Source: a bacterium (lineage in GTDB: Bacteria; NPL-UPA2; JAUVJM01). From it: a DNA stretch of 64,000 bases. The stretch is taken from assembly GCA_030606215.1 (NCBI GenBank), contig JAUWGW010000005.1, positions 1-64,000 on the forward strand. Reading direction: 5' to 3'. The translations under genes were made by a program, and so were the position numbers. Shown here one piece after another: positions 46,335 to 55,439 of this stretch (within the stretch, counting starts at the first letter, position 1; the number at the start of each line of letters is the position of its first letter). Under the pieces are notes generated by a model. It worked only from the letters and a program-made list of their open reading frames with translations, was not told where the DNA came from and ran no database searches.

Positions 46335-47144
46335 ATGAGAGATAGGACTCTTGAGAGAAGAATGGTTGAGATGCGGGAGTTGATTGATTTATGGGGGCGT
46401 TTCCATGAGATGATGGTTGCAGTTGTGAAAGGTGCAGGTTTCACAGATGAGCATGACAGGGAATTCCTGAATGTGAAAAGTGCTATTGCGCGTAAGTTTC
46501 AGGCAATATCAGATAAGTTTGAGAAAAGAATGTTTCCGGAGGAAGAGGTAACAGAAGTCCTTTCCCAGGCGGTTTCTCTTGAGCAAGTAAAGAAGATGAG
46601 CAGTTTCACAACCGGTCAATTTGAGAATACATGGCACCGTGTCCATATAGCATTTAACAGGGTTCTCGGTCATCTTGAAAGTGAGAGAGATGCACTGGCA
46701 AGAGTAAGTACTTTTGGGTTTGGTATTAAGAAACTGGCGAGGAGTAAGCTTCTTATATTTCTTGTTATCCTTGCTATTATGTTCGGCGGCATTTTTATGG
46801 GATACAGATTCTACACTCAGAAAGTAAAGCCTGCATTTGAGGTAAGCGAAAAGGGGGAGGAGACAGAAGCACAGGCTGAACTTGAGACGCTTCTTGGGAA
46901 AATAGGTGAACTTGTCGATGTTGTGAAGATGAAAATTGAAGGAGCAGAGCCGGGAGAGGGTGCTGAGGCAAGAAGAGTTAGTTTGCCTGCCAGTGCCAAC
47001 TGGGGCTCTCTTATCTGGGGAATTGTCGGTGCCGTTCTTTGTGGATGGCTGGCAAGTACCAAGGGAAGAAACCCAATCCTGTGGGGAGCTTTTGGTTTAT
47101 TATGCTGTCCGATTGCTTTTATAATTCTCCTGCTTAAGAGCTGA
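46335..47144 (+). CDS. Membrane protein of unknown function
   Basis: 269 aa, no family recognised. The N-terminal ~135 residues are charged and helical (cytosolic). A membrane segment LLIFLVILAIMFGGIFMGYR lies at about 139-158. A Glu-rich extracytoplasmic or linker part (about 165-222) follows, then a C-terminal helical hairpin WGSLIWGIVGAVLCGWLAS and LWGAFGLLCCPIAFIILLL. It shares its final base with the next gene, so the two membrane proteins are probably coupled. Confidence 0.75.
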   Translation: MRDRTLERRMVEMRELIDLWGRFHEMMVAVVKGAGFTDEHDREFLNVKSAIARKFQAISDKFEKRMFPEEEVTEVLSQAVSLEQVKKMSSFTTGQFENTWHRVHIAFNRVLGHLESERDALARVSTFGFGIKKLARSKLLIFLVILAIMFGGIFMGYRFYTQKVKPAFEVSEKGEETEAQAELETLLGKIGELVDVVKMKIEGAEPGEGAEARRVSLPASANWGSLIWGIVGAVLCGWLASTKGRNPILWGAFGLLCCPIAFIILLLKS

Positions 47145-47527
47145 TGAAAGATAGGATGCGGAATTTCTTGGTTTCGCTTTTATGTTTTAGTTTCCCTGTG
47201 CTCAGTTGCTTCCCACATCTCCTGAAATTACCAGGGTGCAGTTTCAGAACATTTACGGGTATTCCCTGCCCATTCTGTGATATGACAAGCTCTTTTTGTG
47301 AAGCATCTAATTTTCATATAAAGGAGGCATTTAACATTCAACCTGTAGGTGCTTTAGTCTATTTTTTATGTGTAATTTCCGGGTTATTCTTTTTGTGCCG
47401 GGGGGTGTTAGGTAAGCCATTTGTTGATTTGAGGAAAGGGAGATATTGGACGCCGGCGTTTAACATTCTATTGGCACTCATCGGGATTGTATGGGCATGT
47501 AGAATTGTGCGGAATGTCTTCATGTGA
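47144..47527 (+). CDS. DUF2752 family membrane protein
   Basis: 127 aa with three hydrophobic segments. The central motif FTGIPCPFCDMTSSFCEASN followed by HIKEAFNIQPVGALVYF matches the DUF2752 pattern (PCPxCGxTRS...AFxxNPL). Function is unknown. The Asp in CPFCDMT replaces the usual Gly. It starts on the last base of the upstream membrane protein gene. Confidence 0.85.
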   Translation: MKDRMRNFLVSLLCFSFPVLSCFPHLLKLPGCSFRTFTGIPCPFCDMTSSFCEASNFHIKEAFNIQPVGALVYFLCVISGLFFLCRGVLGKPFVDLRKGRYWTPAFNILLALIGIVWACRIVRNVFM

Positions 47528-47535
47528 TGCTTCAT

Positions 47536-47666
47536 TAGCCCGGATTATTCATACTACGATGAAATGGCCAACATACTGTCATTCTGAGCGGAGCGAAGAA
47601 TCTCTATAGATTCTTCGTCACTAACGCTCCTCAGAATGACACATGCTGTGTGAATAATGCAGGATA
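47536..47666. mobile_element. MITE-like palindromic element, copy 1
   Basis: Left end TAGCCCGGATTATTCATAC (47536 on) pairs imperfectly with the right end TGTGTGAATAATGCAGGATA (47647-47666). Inside is a long hairpin (47577-47642) built on GTCATTCTGAG...AGAATCT and its complement ...CTCAGAATGAC. It has no coding capacity. The same architecture recurs at 52635. TA at both tips suggests TA target duplication. Confidence 0.8.
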
Positions 47667-47679
47667 GGGAGGGGAGTGA

Positions 47680-47952
47680 ATGACCAGAAAAGATCTGGCT
47701 CGTGAGGTTGCTAATAGTATCGGGCTCTCTCAGGCTCTTGTCAGAGAGATTACTGATGGTGTTTTAGATGCCATCTGTAATAGTCTCGTCAGGGGAGAAA
47801 GGGTGGAATTGAGAAATTTTGGTGTTTTCACAACCAGGGCAATGAGGGAGAGGGTTGTGCAAAATCCTAAGACAAAGGAGAAAATCCGCATACCCGCAGC
47901 AACTGTGGTTCGGTTTAAACCCGGAAAGGAGTTGAAGCGGAAAGCTGCTTAG
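47680..47952 (+). CDS. hup: HU/IHF family DNA-binding protein
   Basis: A 90-aa histone-like protein. MTRKDLAREVANSIGLSQAL, RVELRNFGVFTTRAMRERVV and NPKTKEKIRIPAATVVRFKP then GKELKRKA are the HU/IHF signature; the DNA-intercalating NPKTKE arm is intact. GGGAGGGGAG lies just upstream, next to the right end of the MITE. Confidence 0.95.
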   Translation: MTRKDLAREVANSIGLSQALVREITDGVLDAICNSLVRGERVELRNFGVFTTRAMRERVVQNPKTKEKIRIPAATVVRFKPGKELKRKAA

Positions 47953-48025
47953 TTTCTTGCACCCCAGAAAAAACTTATAATCCCGCCGGCAATTGCTATC
48001 AGAAGGCTAACTTTAATATGAACCT

Positions 48026-48049
48026 CTGTGCTTATTTCTGTGCTTATTT
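48026..48049. repeat. 12-bp direct tandem repeat
   Basis: CTGTGCTTATTT occurs twice head to tail (48026-48037 and 48038-48049) immediately before the -35 box at 48051. It could be an upstream regulator site or a simple duplication. Confidence 0.5.
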
Positions 48050-48050
48050 C

Positions 48051-48079
48051 TTGACAGCTCCTGTAGAAGATGATACAGT
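48051..48079 (+). promoter_or_regulatory. Promoter of the glycine-cleavage operon
   Basis: TTGACA (48051-48056), 17-nt spacer, TACAGT (48074-48079). The riboswitch begins about 10-15 nt downstream, so this promoter makes the switch leader. Confidence 0.85.
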
Positions 48080-48089
48080 AAAAATAGCC

Positions 48090-48256
48090 GGATGAGGGTT
48101 AGGAGAGAGACCTTTGGAGTATATTCAACGGCGCCGAAGGGGTAATCCGCCTCAGGCGGAGAAACTCTCAGGCAAAAGGATCCTGACCTGACGGTCCTCT
48201 GGAGAACCCGTTTGAAATAAAGCGGCACCAAAGGGATAAATCTCTCAGGTAAAAGG
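48090..48256 (+). ncRNA. Tandem glycine riboswitch (two aptamers)
   Basis: Two copies of the glycine aptamer core are readable. Copy I: GGAGAGA (48102), GCGCCGAAGGGGTAA (48131) and CTCTCAGGCAAAAGGA (48165). Copy II: GCGGCACCAAAGGGATAAA (48222) and TCTCTCAGGTAAAAGGACAG (48241). A short linker follows GGAGAACCC. The genes below encode the glycine cleavage system, the usual target; glycine binding should allow read-through of the adjacent terminator. Confidence 0.95.
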
Positions 48257-48304
48257 ACAGGGGATATAGTATAACTTTGTGGTTTTACTGTATCCCCTGT
48301 TTTT
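48257..48304 (+). terminator. Riboswitch-controlled intrinsic terminator
   Basis: ACAGGGGATA (48257-48266) pairs with TATCCCCTGT (48291-48300), followed by TTTTT. The 5' arm shares bases with the 3' edge of aptamer II, so the aptamer and terminator are mutually exclusive. The T-run ends 3 nt before the gcvT ATG. Confidence 0.92.
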
Positions 48305-48307
48305 ATT

Positions 48308-49411
48308 ATGAACCAGACACCGCTTTACAATCTACATCTGAAGTATAAAGCCCATATGAGAGAATTTAGTGGTTGGCAGATGCCCATTTATTACACAGGT
48401 ATCATAGCTGAGCACAAAGCAGTTCGACAAAAAGCCGGTCTTTTTGACATCTCTCATATGGTCAGATTAAAGATAGAGGGGATAGGTGCTTCTGATTTGG
48501 TCCAGAGATTGACCACCAATGATGTTTCTGTATTAAAAACAGGTGATATCCAGTATTCCCTGGTTTGTAACCAGGAGGGGAATATATTAGATGATATCCT
48601 GGTCTTTAGTTTAGATGACGGTTATCTCCTGGTAGTAAATGCCGGCAACAAGCAGACTGTCTTATCGTGGTTCAAGAAATGGGCCGGGCAAGCGGAGGTT
48701 AAAGATATTTCAAATCAGATGTCTATGGCTGCCATTCAGGGACCTATCTCGCAGATAATTCTTCAGAAATTAATCGACATAAATCTATCTTCAATTAAAT
48801 ATTATCATTTTACTCAGGAGAAAATAGCAGGGATAACGGGTTTTATTTCCAGAACCGGTTATACCGGTGAGGATGGGTTTGAGCTCTGCTTTGCTTCAGA
48901 AAAGGCAAAAACCTTATGGTTAGCGCTATTATCTGCAGGAAAAGATTATGGTCTTCAACCGATTGGCCTGGGAGCCAGGGATACTTTGAGGTTAGAGGCT
49001 GCACTGCCATTATACGGGCATGAGCTCAGCACACAAATAAACCCTTTTGAGGCGGGCCTGGAAAGATTTGTTAAATTAGACAAAGGCGATTTTCTTGGCA
49101 GGCGGTCACTCATTGAGGTCAAAAAGGTAGGTATTAATCGTAAATTGGTTGGTTTTGAAATGATTGACAGAGGTATCCCCAGAGCAGGTTATACCGTTTC
49201 AAAAGATGGAAAACATATTGGTCAGGTAACCAGCGGCTCATTTTCTCCTACTCTTGATAAGAATATCGGCATGGGCTATGTGGGAACAGGATATACTCAC
49301 GAAGGATGTGAGTTTGAGATTGAAATCAGAGGTAAATCCACCGGGGCCAGGGTAGTAAAAACACCTTTTTATAAAAAGAGTGGAGAGGGCGGGAAAAAAG
49401 AGGAGTATTAA
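48308..49411 (+). CDS. gcvT: Glycine cleavage system T protein (aminomethyltransferase)
   Basis: GcvT (367 aa) transfers the methylene group from H-protein to THF. It starts MNQTPLYNLHLKYKAHMREF with SGWQMPIYYTGIIAEH; AGLFDISHMVRLKIEG, FISRTGYTGEDGFELCF and IGLGARDTLRLEAALPLYGH are conserved. The ATG follows the terminator T-run and has no Shine-Dalgarno sequence. It precedes gcvH by 2 nt. Confidence 0.97.
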   Translation: MNQTPLYNLHLKYKAHMREFSGWQMPIYYTGIIAEHKAVRQKAGLFDISHMVRLKIEGIGASDLVQRLTTNDVSVLKTGDIQYSLVCNQEGNILDDILVFSLDDGYLLVVNAGNKQTVLSWFKKWAGQAEVKDISNQMSMAAIQGPISQIILQKLIDINLSSIKYYHFTQEKIAGITGFISRTGYTGEDGFELCFASEKAKTLWLALLSAGKDYGLQPIGLGARDTLRLEAALPLYGHELSTQINPFEAGLERFVKLDKGDFLGRRSLIEVKKVGINRKLVGFEMIDRGIPRAGYTVSKDGKHIGQVTSGSFSPTLDKNIGMGYVGTGYTHEGCEFEIEIRGKSTGARVVKTPFYKKSGEGGKKEEY

Positions 49412-49413
49412 GG

Positions 49414-49812
49414 ATGTATCCAACAGATTTAAAGTATACTGTTACACATGAATGGGCTGGGATTGAAGAGAAGACAGGTATCGTAACGGTGGGAATCGGT
49501 GAGTACGCTGTGAAACAGCTCAGTGACATTGTTTTTCTTGAACTGCCTGCTGTCGGTGATAAACTGAAGAAAGGAGAACCTTTTGGGGCCATTGAATCAG
49601 TCAAGGCAGTATTCGATTTAAACTCGCCGGTGACCGGCGAGGTCGTAGAAGTAAACCAGGCCCTTTCTGATAATCTTGACCTGTTACAGACTGACCCTTA
49701 CGGCCAGTGCTGGATGGTTAGGATAAAGGCAGAGAATCAAGAAGAAATTCAGGCATTGATGAATGCAGGAGACTACGAAGACTTCATAAAAAAGGGACAG
49801 GGTAAGCATTGA
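49414..49812 (+). CDS. gcvH: Glycine cleavage system H protein
   Basis: GcvH (132 aa) carries aminomethyl on lipoyl-Lys. YTVTHEWAGIEEKTGIVTVG and the lipoyl site FGAIESVKAVFDLNSPVTGE (Lys in ESVKA) are typical. The lipoyl group could come from LipB (23573) or from the ligase at 52823. Confidence 0.97.
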   Translation: MYPTDLKYTVTHEWAGIEEKTGIVTVGIGEYAVKQLSDIVFLELPAVGDKLKKGEPFGAIESVKAVFDLNSPVTGEVVEVNQALSDNLDLLQTDPYGQCWMVRIKAENQEEIQALMNAGDYEDFIKKGQGKH

Positions 49813-49845
49813 CATGCTATCGAGGTAGTCGGAAGGTGAAACCTG

Positions 49846-51180
49846 ATGCCGTACGTATCTAATACAGATGAAGACAGAGCAAGAATGCTGGGCGAATTGG
49901 GGCTCAAATCAATTGAGGAACTCTTCAGTGATATCCCTGCTGATTTGCGACCTTCCTCTTTTAATCTACCGCCAGGCCTATCAGAACTTGAAGTCCGTCG
50001 TTTCACCCAGACCCTGGCAGATAAGAATGCCACTGATCTTATTTGTTTCCTGGGGGGTGGTTTCTACGACCATTTTATACCCGCTGCTCTGGATACAATA
50101 ATTTCACGCAGTGAATTCTATACGGCTTATACTCCTTATCAACCGGAAATATCCCAGGGCACGCTCCAGGCCATATACGAATATCAATCAGCTGTCTGTC
50201 ATCTGACAGATATGGATGCGGCTAATGCCTCTTTGTACGACGGCGGGACCGCCCTTTACGAAGCAATGATGATGGCGGTAAGGATTACCAAGAGGAGAAA
50301 GGTTATTGTAGATGAAGGTGTTAGCCCTATATACCGAAAGATGCTGCATTGTTATACCGGCAATTTGGCTCTCGAGTTTGTTGAAATACCAGTAGCCCGA
50401 AACGGCCGGGCTGACAGACAGGCAATAGAGACACAACTTGATAAAAATACATCCTGCCTTATCTTACAAAACCCAAACTTCTTTGGCTGTGTAGATGATA
50501 TTACCGATATGGCTGAGTCAGCTCAAAAATCAGGCAGTCTGGTCATTCTTTCGACCTATCCCATTTCTCTGGGCATTCTTAAAACCCCGGGTGAAATGCA
50601 GGTGGACATTGCTACCGGCGAAGGTCAGAGTTTAGGGCTCGGACTTTCTTTCGGAGGTCCATACCTTGGTTTTATGGCCGTGCGTTCCCAATATATCCGC
50701 CAGATGCCGGGCCGCATCGTAGGTGAGACAACAGATAAAAATGGCCAGCGCGGCTTTGTGCTAACGCTCCAGACAAGAGAACAGCATATCCGCAGAGAGA
50801 AAGCGACCTCTAATATATGTTCTAATGAAGCTCTCTGCGCACTTTCTGCCATTGTCTATCTTAGTCTGATAGGCAAGGAAGGGCTGAAGGAGGTAACTGA
50901 GCTTTGCAGCGCTAAAGCCGATTATACCCTCAAACGTCTTTTAGAGATACCGGGCGTAAAGATGAGATTCCCGGTTCCTATATTTAATGAATTTACATTA
51001 GAACTTCCCAGAGATGCCGGTGATATTATCGGGCAGTTAATTGAAAAAGGGATAATGGCCGGATTCCCTCTGGGACGCTACTATAAGAATATGGAGAAGT
51101 GCATGCTGATAGCCGTGACCGAGAAAAGGACAAAGGAGGAGATAGGGATGTTGGCTGAGGCACTGGAGGCAGTCTTGTAA
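49846..51180 (+). CDS. gcvPA: Glycine dehydrogenase (decarboxylating) subunit 1
   Basis: The N-terminal half of split P protein (444 aa), PLP-dependent glycine decarboxylase. [60 protein letters not shown] and [20 protein letters not shown] are conserved. It pairs with gcvPB 2 nt downstream; the split form is usual in Firmicutes, Thermotogae and many candidate phyla. Confidence 0.97.
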   Translation: MPYVSNTDEDRARMLGELGLKSIEELFSDIPADLRPSSFNLPPGLSELEVRRFTQTLADKNATDLICFLGGGFYDHFIPAALDTIISRSEFYTAYTPYQPEISQGTLQAIYEYQSAVCHLTDMDAANASLYDGGTALYEAMMMAVRITKRRKVIVDEGVSPIYRKMLHCYTGNLALEFVEIPVARNGRADRQAIETQLDKNTSCLILQNPNFFGCVDDITDMAESAQKSGSLVILSTYPISLGILKTPGEMQVDIATGEGQSLGLGLSFGGPYLGFMAVRSQYIRQMPGRIVGETTDKNGQRGFVLTLQTREQHIRREKATSNICSNEALCALSAIVYLSLIGKEGLKEVTELCSAKADYTLKRLLEIPGVKMRFPVPIFNEFTLELPRDAGDIIGQLIEKGIMAGFPLGRYYKNMEKCMLIAVTEKRTKEEIGMLAEALEAVL

Positions 51181-51182
51181 AA

Positions 51183-52637
51183 ATGAAACTTATTTTTGAA
51201 AAAAGCGTTGCTGGGAGAAGAGGGGTAAGGTTACCCAGATGCGATGTTCCTATTGAGCGGGACAAGTTGAAGGGACTTAAACGCAAAGAACTTCCTGATT
51301 TGCCGGAGGTTTCTGAACTGGACACAGTCCGGCATTTTACAGAACTGTCCAGACACAATTTTGGAGTAGACACCGGCTTCTATCCTTTAGGCTCTTGCAC
51401 CATGAAATACAATCCGAAGATAGGGGAAGAGGCAGTTAGATATCAAGGTTTTAGTCGTCTGCACCCGCTCCTGCCCCAGCTTCGCCAGGGCGGGATACTT
51501 ACGCAGGGTGCCTTACAGGTAATCTATGAGACAGAACGGTTTCTATCAGAGATTACCGGTATGGCTGAATTTACCATGCAGCCTTTAGCCGGTGCTCATG
51601 GAGAACTGACCGGGATAATGCTTATTGCCGCCTATCACAAGTCAAGAGGCATCAAGAAAACAAAAGTCATTATCCCTGATTCGGCGCATGGAACTAATCC
51701 GGCAAGTGCCGCTATTGCCGGGTATGAGGTTGTATCAGTGCCTTCTGACAAGAACGGCGTCATGGATTTCAGCGAATTTCGAAAGGTCATTGATGAGAAA
51801 GTAGCTGCGGTGATGCTTACCTGTCCTAATACCTTAGGGTTGTTTAACCCTGATATAAAGAAGATTGCGGACAGGACACACCAGGCAGGTGGATTGATGT
51901 ATTATGATGGAGCAAATCTAAATGCTATTTTAGGTAAATGCCGGCCGGGGGATGTCGGGTTTGATGTTGTGCACTTGAATCTACACAAGACCTTTGGCAC
52001 GCCTCATGGGGGAGGCGGGCCAGGGGCAGGACCGGTAGGAGTGAAAGAGCATTTAAGAGAATTTCTTCCTATCTCGCTGGTAGTGAAAAGGCCGGATGGC
52101 ACATATGCCCTTGAATATAACCGTCCTAAATCCATCGGATATGTAGCCCCATTCTACGGCAATTTTGGGGTTATACTCAAGTGCTATGTCTATATCCTGC
52201 TCCTGGGCCGGGAAGGTTTAATCAGAGCTGCTGAGAATGCTGTGCTTAATGCCAATTACATGATGGAAAAACTAAAATCTTATTACCATCTTCCCTATGA
52301 CCGCAGATGTATGCATGAATTTGTCTTATCAGCTAATAAACAAAAGAAGCACGGGGTAAAGGCACTGGATATTGCCAAGCGCCTGCTGGATTTTAGTTTT
52401 CATCCGCCGACCATATATTTCCCTCTCATTGTTGAAGAGGCCATGATGATTGAACCTGCGGAGACCGAATCCGGAGAAACGCTGGATAAATTTATTGAGG
52501 TTATGATTCAGATTGCTAAAGAGGCTGAGCAGGAACCGCAGACTATTAAAGATGCCCCGCATAATTTAGATATATGCAGGTTGGATGAAGTAAAAGCAGC
52601 CAGAGAACCTAATCTAAAGTATGTTCGTGTTGCATAG
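51183..52637 (+). CDS. gcvPB: Glycine dehydrogenase (decarboxylating) subunit 2
   Basis: The C-terminal half of split P protein (484 aa) with the PLP Lys in [59 protein letters not shown] and [12 protein letters not shown] are conserved. The stop TAG (52635-52637) is made by the first three bases of a MITE end, so the last residue or two may differ from the ancestral C-terminus. Confidence 0.97.
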   Translation: MKLIFEKSVAGRRGVRLPRCDVPIERDKLKGLKRKELPDLPEVSELDTVRHFTELSRHNFGVDTGFYPLGSCTMKYNPKIGEEAVRYQGFSRLHPLLPQLRQGGILTQGALQVIYETERFLSEITGMAEFTMQPLAGAHGELTGIMLIAAYHKSRGIKKTKVIIPDSAHGTNPASAAIAGYEVVSVPSDKNGVMDFSEFRKVIDEKVAAVMLTCPNTLGLFNPDIKKIADRTHQAGGLMYYDGANLNAILGKCRPGDVGFDVVHLNLHKTFGTPHGGGGPGAGPVGVKEHLREFLPISLVVKRPDGTYALEYNRPKSIGYVAPFYGNFGVILKCYVYILLLGREGLIRAAENAVLNANYMMEKLKSYYHLPYDRRCMHEFVLSANKQKKHGVKALDIAKRLLDFSFHPPTIYFPLIVEEAMMIEPAETESGETLDKFIEVMIQIAKEAEQEPQTIKDAPHNLDICRLDEVKAAREPNLKYVRVA

Positions 52638-52765
52638 CCTGCATTGTTCACACTACGTTTGTCATTCTGAGGAGCATAAGCGATGAAGAATCTCATCAGA
52701 TTCTTCGCTACGCTCAGAATGACAGAGTGTGGGGTATTTAATCGTAGTATGAATAATCCGGGCTA
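52635..52765. mobile_element. MITE-like palindromic element, copy 2
   Basis: Ends TAGCCTGCATTGTTCACACT (52635 on) and, inverted, TGAATAATCCGGGCTA (52750-52765) form ~23-bp imperfect terminal inverted repeats. The internal hairpin uses GTCATTCTGAGGAGC... and ...GCTCAGAATGAC. It lies in the opposite orientation to copy 1 at 47536. The left tip coincides with the gcvPB stop codon. Confidence 0.82.
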
Positions 52766-52822
52766 GCCCTATCCCGTTGGGGGAGAGGCAGGGGAGATGG
52801 AGAGTCTGCAAAGGTATAAATT

Positions 52823-53704
52823 ATGAAGTGGCGGCTAATTCAATCAGGTCATCTGGACGGCTATACCAATATGGCAATAGATGAGGCTATGTTTGCCTTA
52901 AGTGCGGCAAATTATGTGCCAGCGACATTGAGGTTATACGGCTGGAGCCCGCCGGCAATCTCCATCGGTTACTTTCAAAATTACCTATCTCCTCCCCTAA
53001 TCCCCCTACCCCCTTTACTAAAGGGGGGAAGGGGGGATTTAGGCTTCCCTTTAATAAAGGGGGAAGGGAGGACTAAGGAGAGGGACAAATCGTTGAAATT
53101 GCGGCATGACAGAATAGATATTGTTCGGCGCCTGACCGGAGGCGGGGCCATACTCCATGACCGGGAATTAACCTTTTGTTTAGTCACCGCTTTTAGGGGT
53201 TCTATCATACCGGATGATATTTTTGATTCTTATAATCTTATCTCCGGGGCTGTCATTAAGGGCTTGCAGATTCTGGGAATAGAGGCGCAAATAAGAGGTG
53301 ATGAAACTGCTCTAAGTCATGTTGGATCCTCACTATCTAACAGGGGAAGCGACCGGGCAGTATCTAAGCAGCGTGAGTTCTTCTGCTTTGCCAGGCAGTC
53401 AGGGTATGATATTATATTTGATGGCAAAAAGCTGGTAGGAAGCGCCCAGAGAAGAAAGGATGGTATTCTCCTGCATCACGGCTCAATTCTGCTGGACGGA
53501 GAACAAAACCCGGAAACCAGTATTGGTGTAAATTCTATTTTGGGTAAGCAGGTCGACTTTAAAGAAATCAGTAAAAATATTGTGGAGGGTTTTTGTAGAA
53601 CATTGTCAATAGACCTGATACCCGGCGAGTTGACTGAAGAGGAATTAGAATTATCCCGGCAGTTGGTAATGACTAAATATAACAAGAGAACCATGGATTT
53701 ATGA
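52823..53704 (+). CDS. lplA: Lipoate-protein ligase A family
   Basis: A 293-aa LplA/LipM-like enzyme that attaches lipoate or octanoate to lipoyl proteins, here probably GcvH. MAIDEAMF, LYGWSPPAISIGYFQN, DIVRRLTGGGAILHDRELTF and the Lys in IIFDGKKLVGSAQRRKDGIL are conserved. About 35 residues between GYFQN and the RRLTGGGA box (about 60-92) are not expected and match palindromic repeat DNA (52999-53075) read in frame. Same strand as the gcv operon. Confidence 0.9.
   Translation: MKWRLIQSGHLDGYTNMAIDEAMFALSAANYVPATLRLYGWSPPAISIGYFQNYLSPPLIPLPPLLKGGRGDLGFPLIKGEGRTKERDKSLKLRHDRIDIVRRLTGGGAILHDRELTFCLVTAFRGSIIPDDIFDSYNLISGAVIKGLQILGIEAQIRGDETALSHVGSSLSNRGSDRAVSKQREFFCFARQSGYDIIFDGKKLVGSAQRRKDGILLHHGSILLDGEQNPETSIGVNSILGKQVDFKEISKNIVEGFCRTLSIDLIPGELTEEELELSRQLVMTKYNKRTMDL
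52999..53075. repeat. Tandem CCCCCTTTA/TAAAGGGGG palindromes inside lplA
   Basis: Two adjoining palindromes: aatccccctacccccttta paired with taaaggggggaaggggggat (52999-53040), then cttccctttaataaaggggg with aaggg (53044-53068). This is a typical dispersed intergenic repeat, here in the coding frame and encoding Pro/Leu- and Gly/Lys-rich peptide (IPLPPLLKGGRGDLGFPLIK). Confidence 0.8.
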
Positions 53705-53726
53705 ATAGCAATGGAGAAAAGATGAG

Positions 53727-55310
53727 ATGATGAAGATACTGATAAGTGATAATCTATCTGAAGAAGCTGTGGAGATTCTAAAGGAAGAGAAGAATATTAA
53801 CCCTGAAGTAAAAACTAATCTTTCCCAGGAAGAACTCCTGGCGTGCATTAAAGACTACCAGGCCCTCATTGTCCGAAGCCGAACCAAGGTCACCAAGGAG
53901 CTTATAATAGCAGGAAAAAACTTGAAGGTAATCGGCCGGGCTGGTGTAGGAGTAGATAATATTGATGTAGAAGCGGCTACCAAACAGGGGATTATTGTTA
54001 TGAATACTCCTGATGCCAATACCATTTCCACAGCTGAACTTACCATGGCTATGATACTGGCCCTCTCACGCAATATCTATCAAGCCACCGCATCACTTAA
54101 GGATAACAGATGGTCAAAAGATAAACTTACCGGTGTGGAGCTATATGATAAGGTCTTGGGTATAATGGGTTTAGGTAGAATTGGCTGCCAGGTAGCTAAA
54201 CGTGCCCTTTCTTTTGGTATGCACCCGGTTGCTTACGATCCCTTTATATCAACTGAACAGGCCAGGAAACTTAAGGTCAAACTCCTTGGCTTAAAAGAAG
54301 TCTTACAACAGGCTGACTATATCTCTATACATGCGCCATTGAGCGATGAAACTTACCATATGTTAGGTGAGAAAGAGTTTAAGCTTATGAAAGACGGGGT
54401 AAGGGTTATTAACTGTGCCCGGGGAGGGATAATCGATGAGGTCACTCTCTATAAAGCCATAACTCAGGGCAAAGTAGCCGGCTGTGCCCTTGATGTTTTT
54501 GAAAAAGAGCCTCCTGATAAAAATCCTCTTCTTGGTTTAGAACAGGTGATTGTTACACCCCATATCGGAGCGGTTACCCGTGAGGCGAAGGCAAATGTAG
54601 CTATCCAGATTGCCGGACAGGTGTTGGAGGTTTTGAAAGGTGGTATTGTCCGGAATGCAGTTAATTTCCCCCGCATAGAACCGGAGATACTGGAAGAAAT
54701 CAAACCCTATATCAATTTAGCTGAAAGATTGGGGAAATTTCAATCGCAGCTTCTTACAGATTGTCTCCAAACGGTAAAAATAACTTATATCGGCCAGATG
54801 AATAATTACCAGCTTAAGCCTATTACCGTTGCCCTTCTCAAAGGGCTCTTGGAGCCGATATTTCCGGAAAGGGTCAATTATATCAATGCATCTATCCTGG
54901 CTAAAGAGCGTGGGATAAAGATTATTGAAACAAAAAGCAGCCAGGTTGAGGACTTCGCTAATCTGATTATGGTGGAGACTGAAACACCTGTTTGTAAAAG
55001 GTCAGTGGCGGGGACATTATTCGGAAAAGAGGACCCGCGTATTATCCTGATAGATAACTATCATGTAGATGCTGTGCCTGAAGGTTATCTGCTGGTTTGC
55101 TCCAACTATGATAGGCCAGGCGCTATCGCCCATATTTCTACGGTCTTGAGTCGAAACGGAATAAACATTGCCGGGATGACAGTAGGCCGTAAGGAAATAG
55201 GGGGTAAAGCCATAACTGTGCTTAATATAGATAGTTCAATTTCTACTGAGGTGTTAGAAGAAGTAAAAGATCATCCGGTAATTATAGAAGCGAGGTTGGT
55301 TAAGTTATAA
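53727..55310 (+). CDS. serA: D-3-phosphoglycerate dehydrogenase
   Basis: SerA (527 aa), first step of serine synthesis. Rossmann motif GIMGLGRIGCQVAKRALSFG, NCARGGIIDEVTLYKAI, and active-site His in VIVTPHIGAVTREA. An intervening domain (about 320-445) and a C-terminal ACT domain (GYLLVCSNYDRPGAIAHIST) give the long form, with probable serine feedback. Its place after gcv and lplA links serine, glycine and C1 metabolism. Confidence 0.97.
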   Translation: MMKILISDNLSEEAVEILKEEKNINPEVKTNLSQEELLACIKDYQALIVRSRTKVTKELIIAGKNLKVIGRAGVGVDNIDVEAATKQGIIVMNTPDANTISTAELTMAMILALSRNIYQATASLKDNRWSKDKLTGVELYDKVLGIMGLGRIGCQVAKRALSFGMHPVAYDPFISTEQARKLKVKLLGLKEVLQQADYISIHAPLSDETYHMLGEKEFKLMKDGVRVINCARGGIIDEVTLYKAITQGKVAGCALDVFEKEPPDKNPLLGLEQVIVTPHIGAVTREAKANVAIQIAGQVLEVLKGGIVRNAVNFPRIEPEILEEIKPYINLAERLGKFQSQLLTDCLQTVKITYIGQMNNYQLKPITVALLKGLLEPIFPERVNYINASILAKERGIKIIETKSSQVEDFANLIMVETETPVCKRSVAGTLFGKEDPRIILIDNYHVDAVPEGYLLVCSNYDRPGAIAHISTVLSRNGINIAGMTVGRKEIGGKAITVLNIDSSISTEVLEEVKDHPVIIEARLVKL

Positions 55311-55439
55311 TGTTTTTTTCTTGACCGATAGGAACTTGCTTCTTTGACAGTCACAAACCACATACCCGCCAAGCCTCATTTCAGACAGCTTTTTCATATT
55401 TTATGTCATTATCGCAGATTTTCTGGGAATTCTTTATCT

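Noticed and set aside
55311-55439. Gene or terminator after serA
   Set aside because: A T-run occurs right after the stop but no stem precedes it; no open frame of note.
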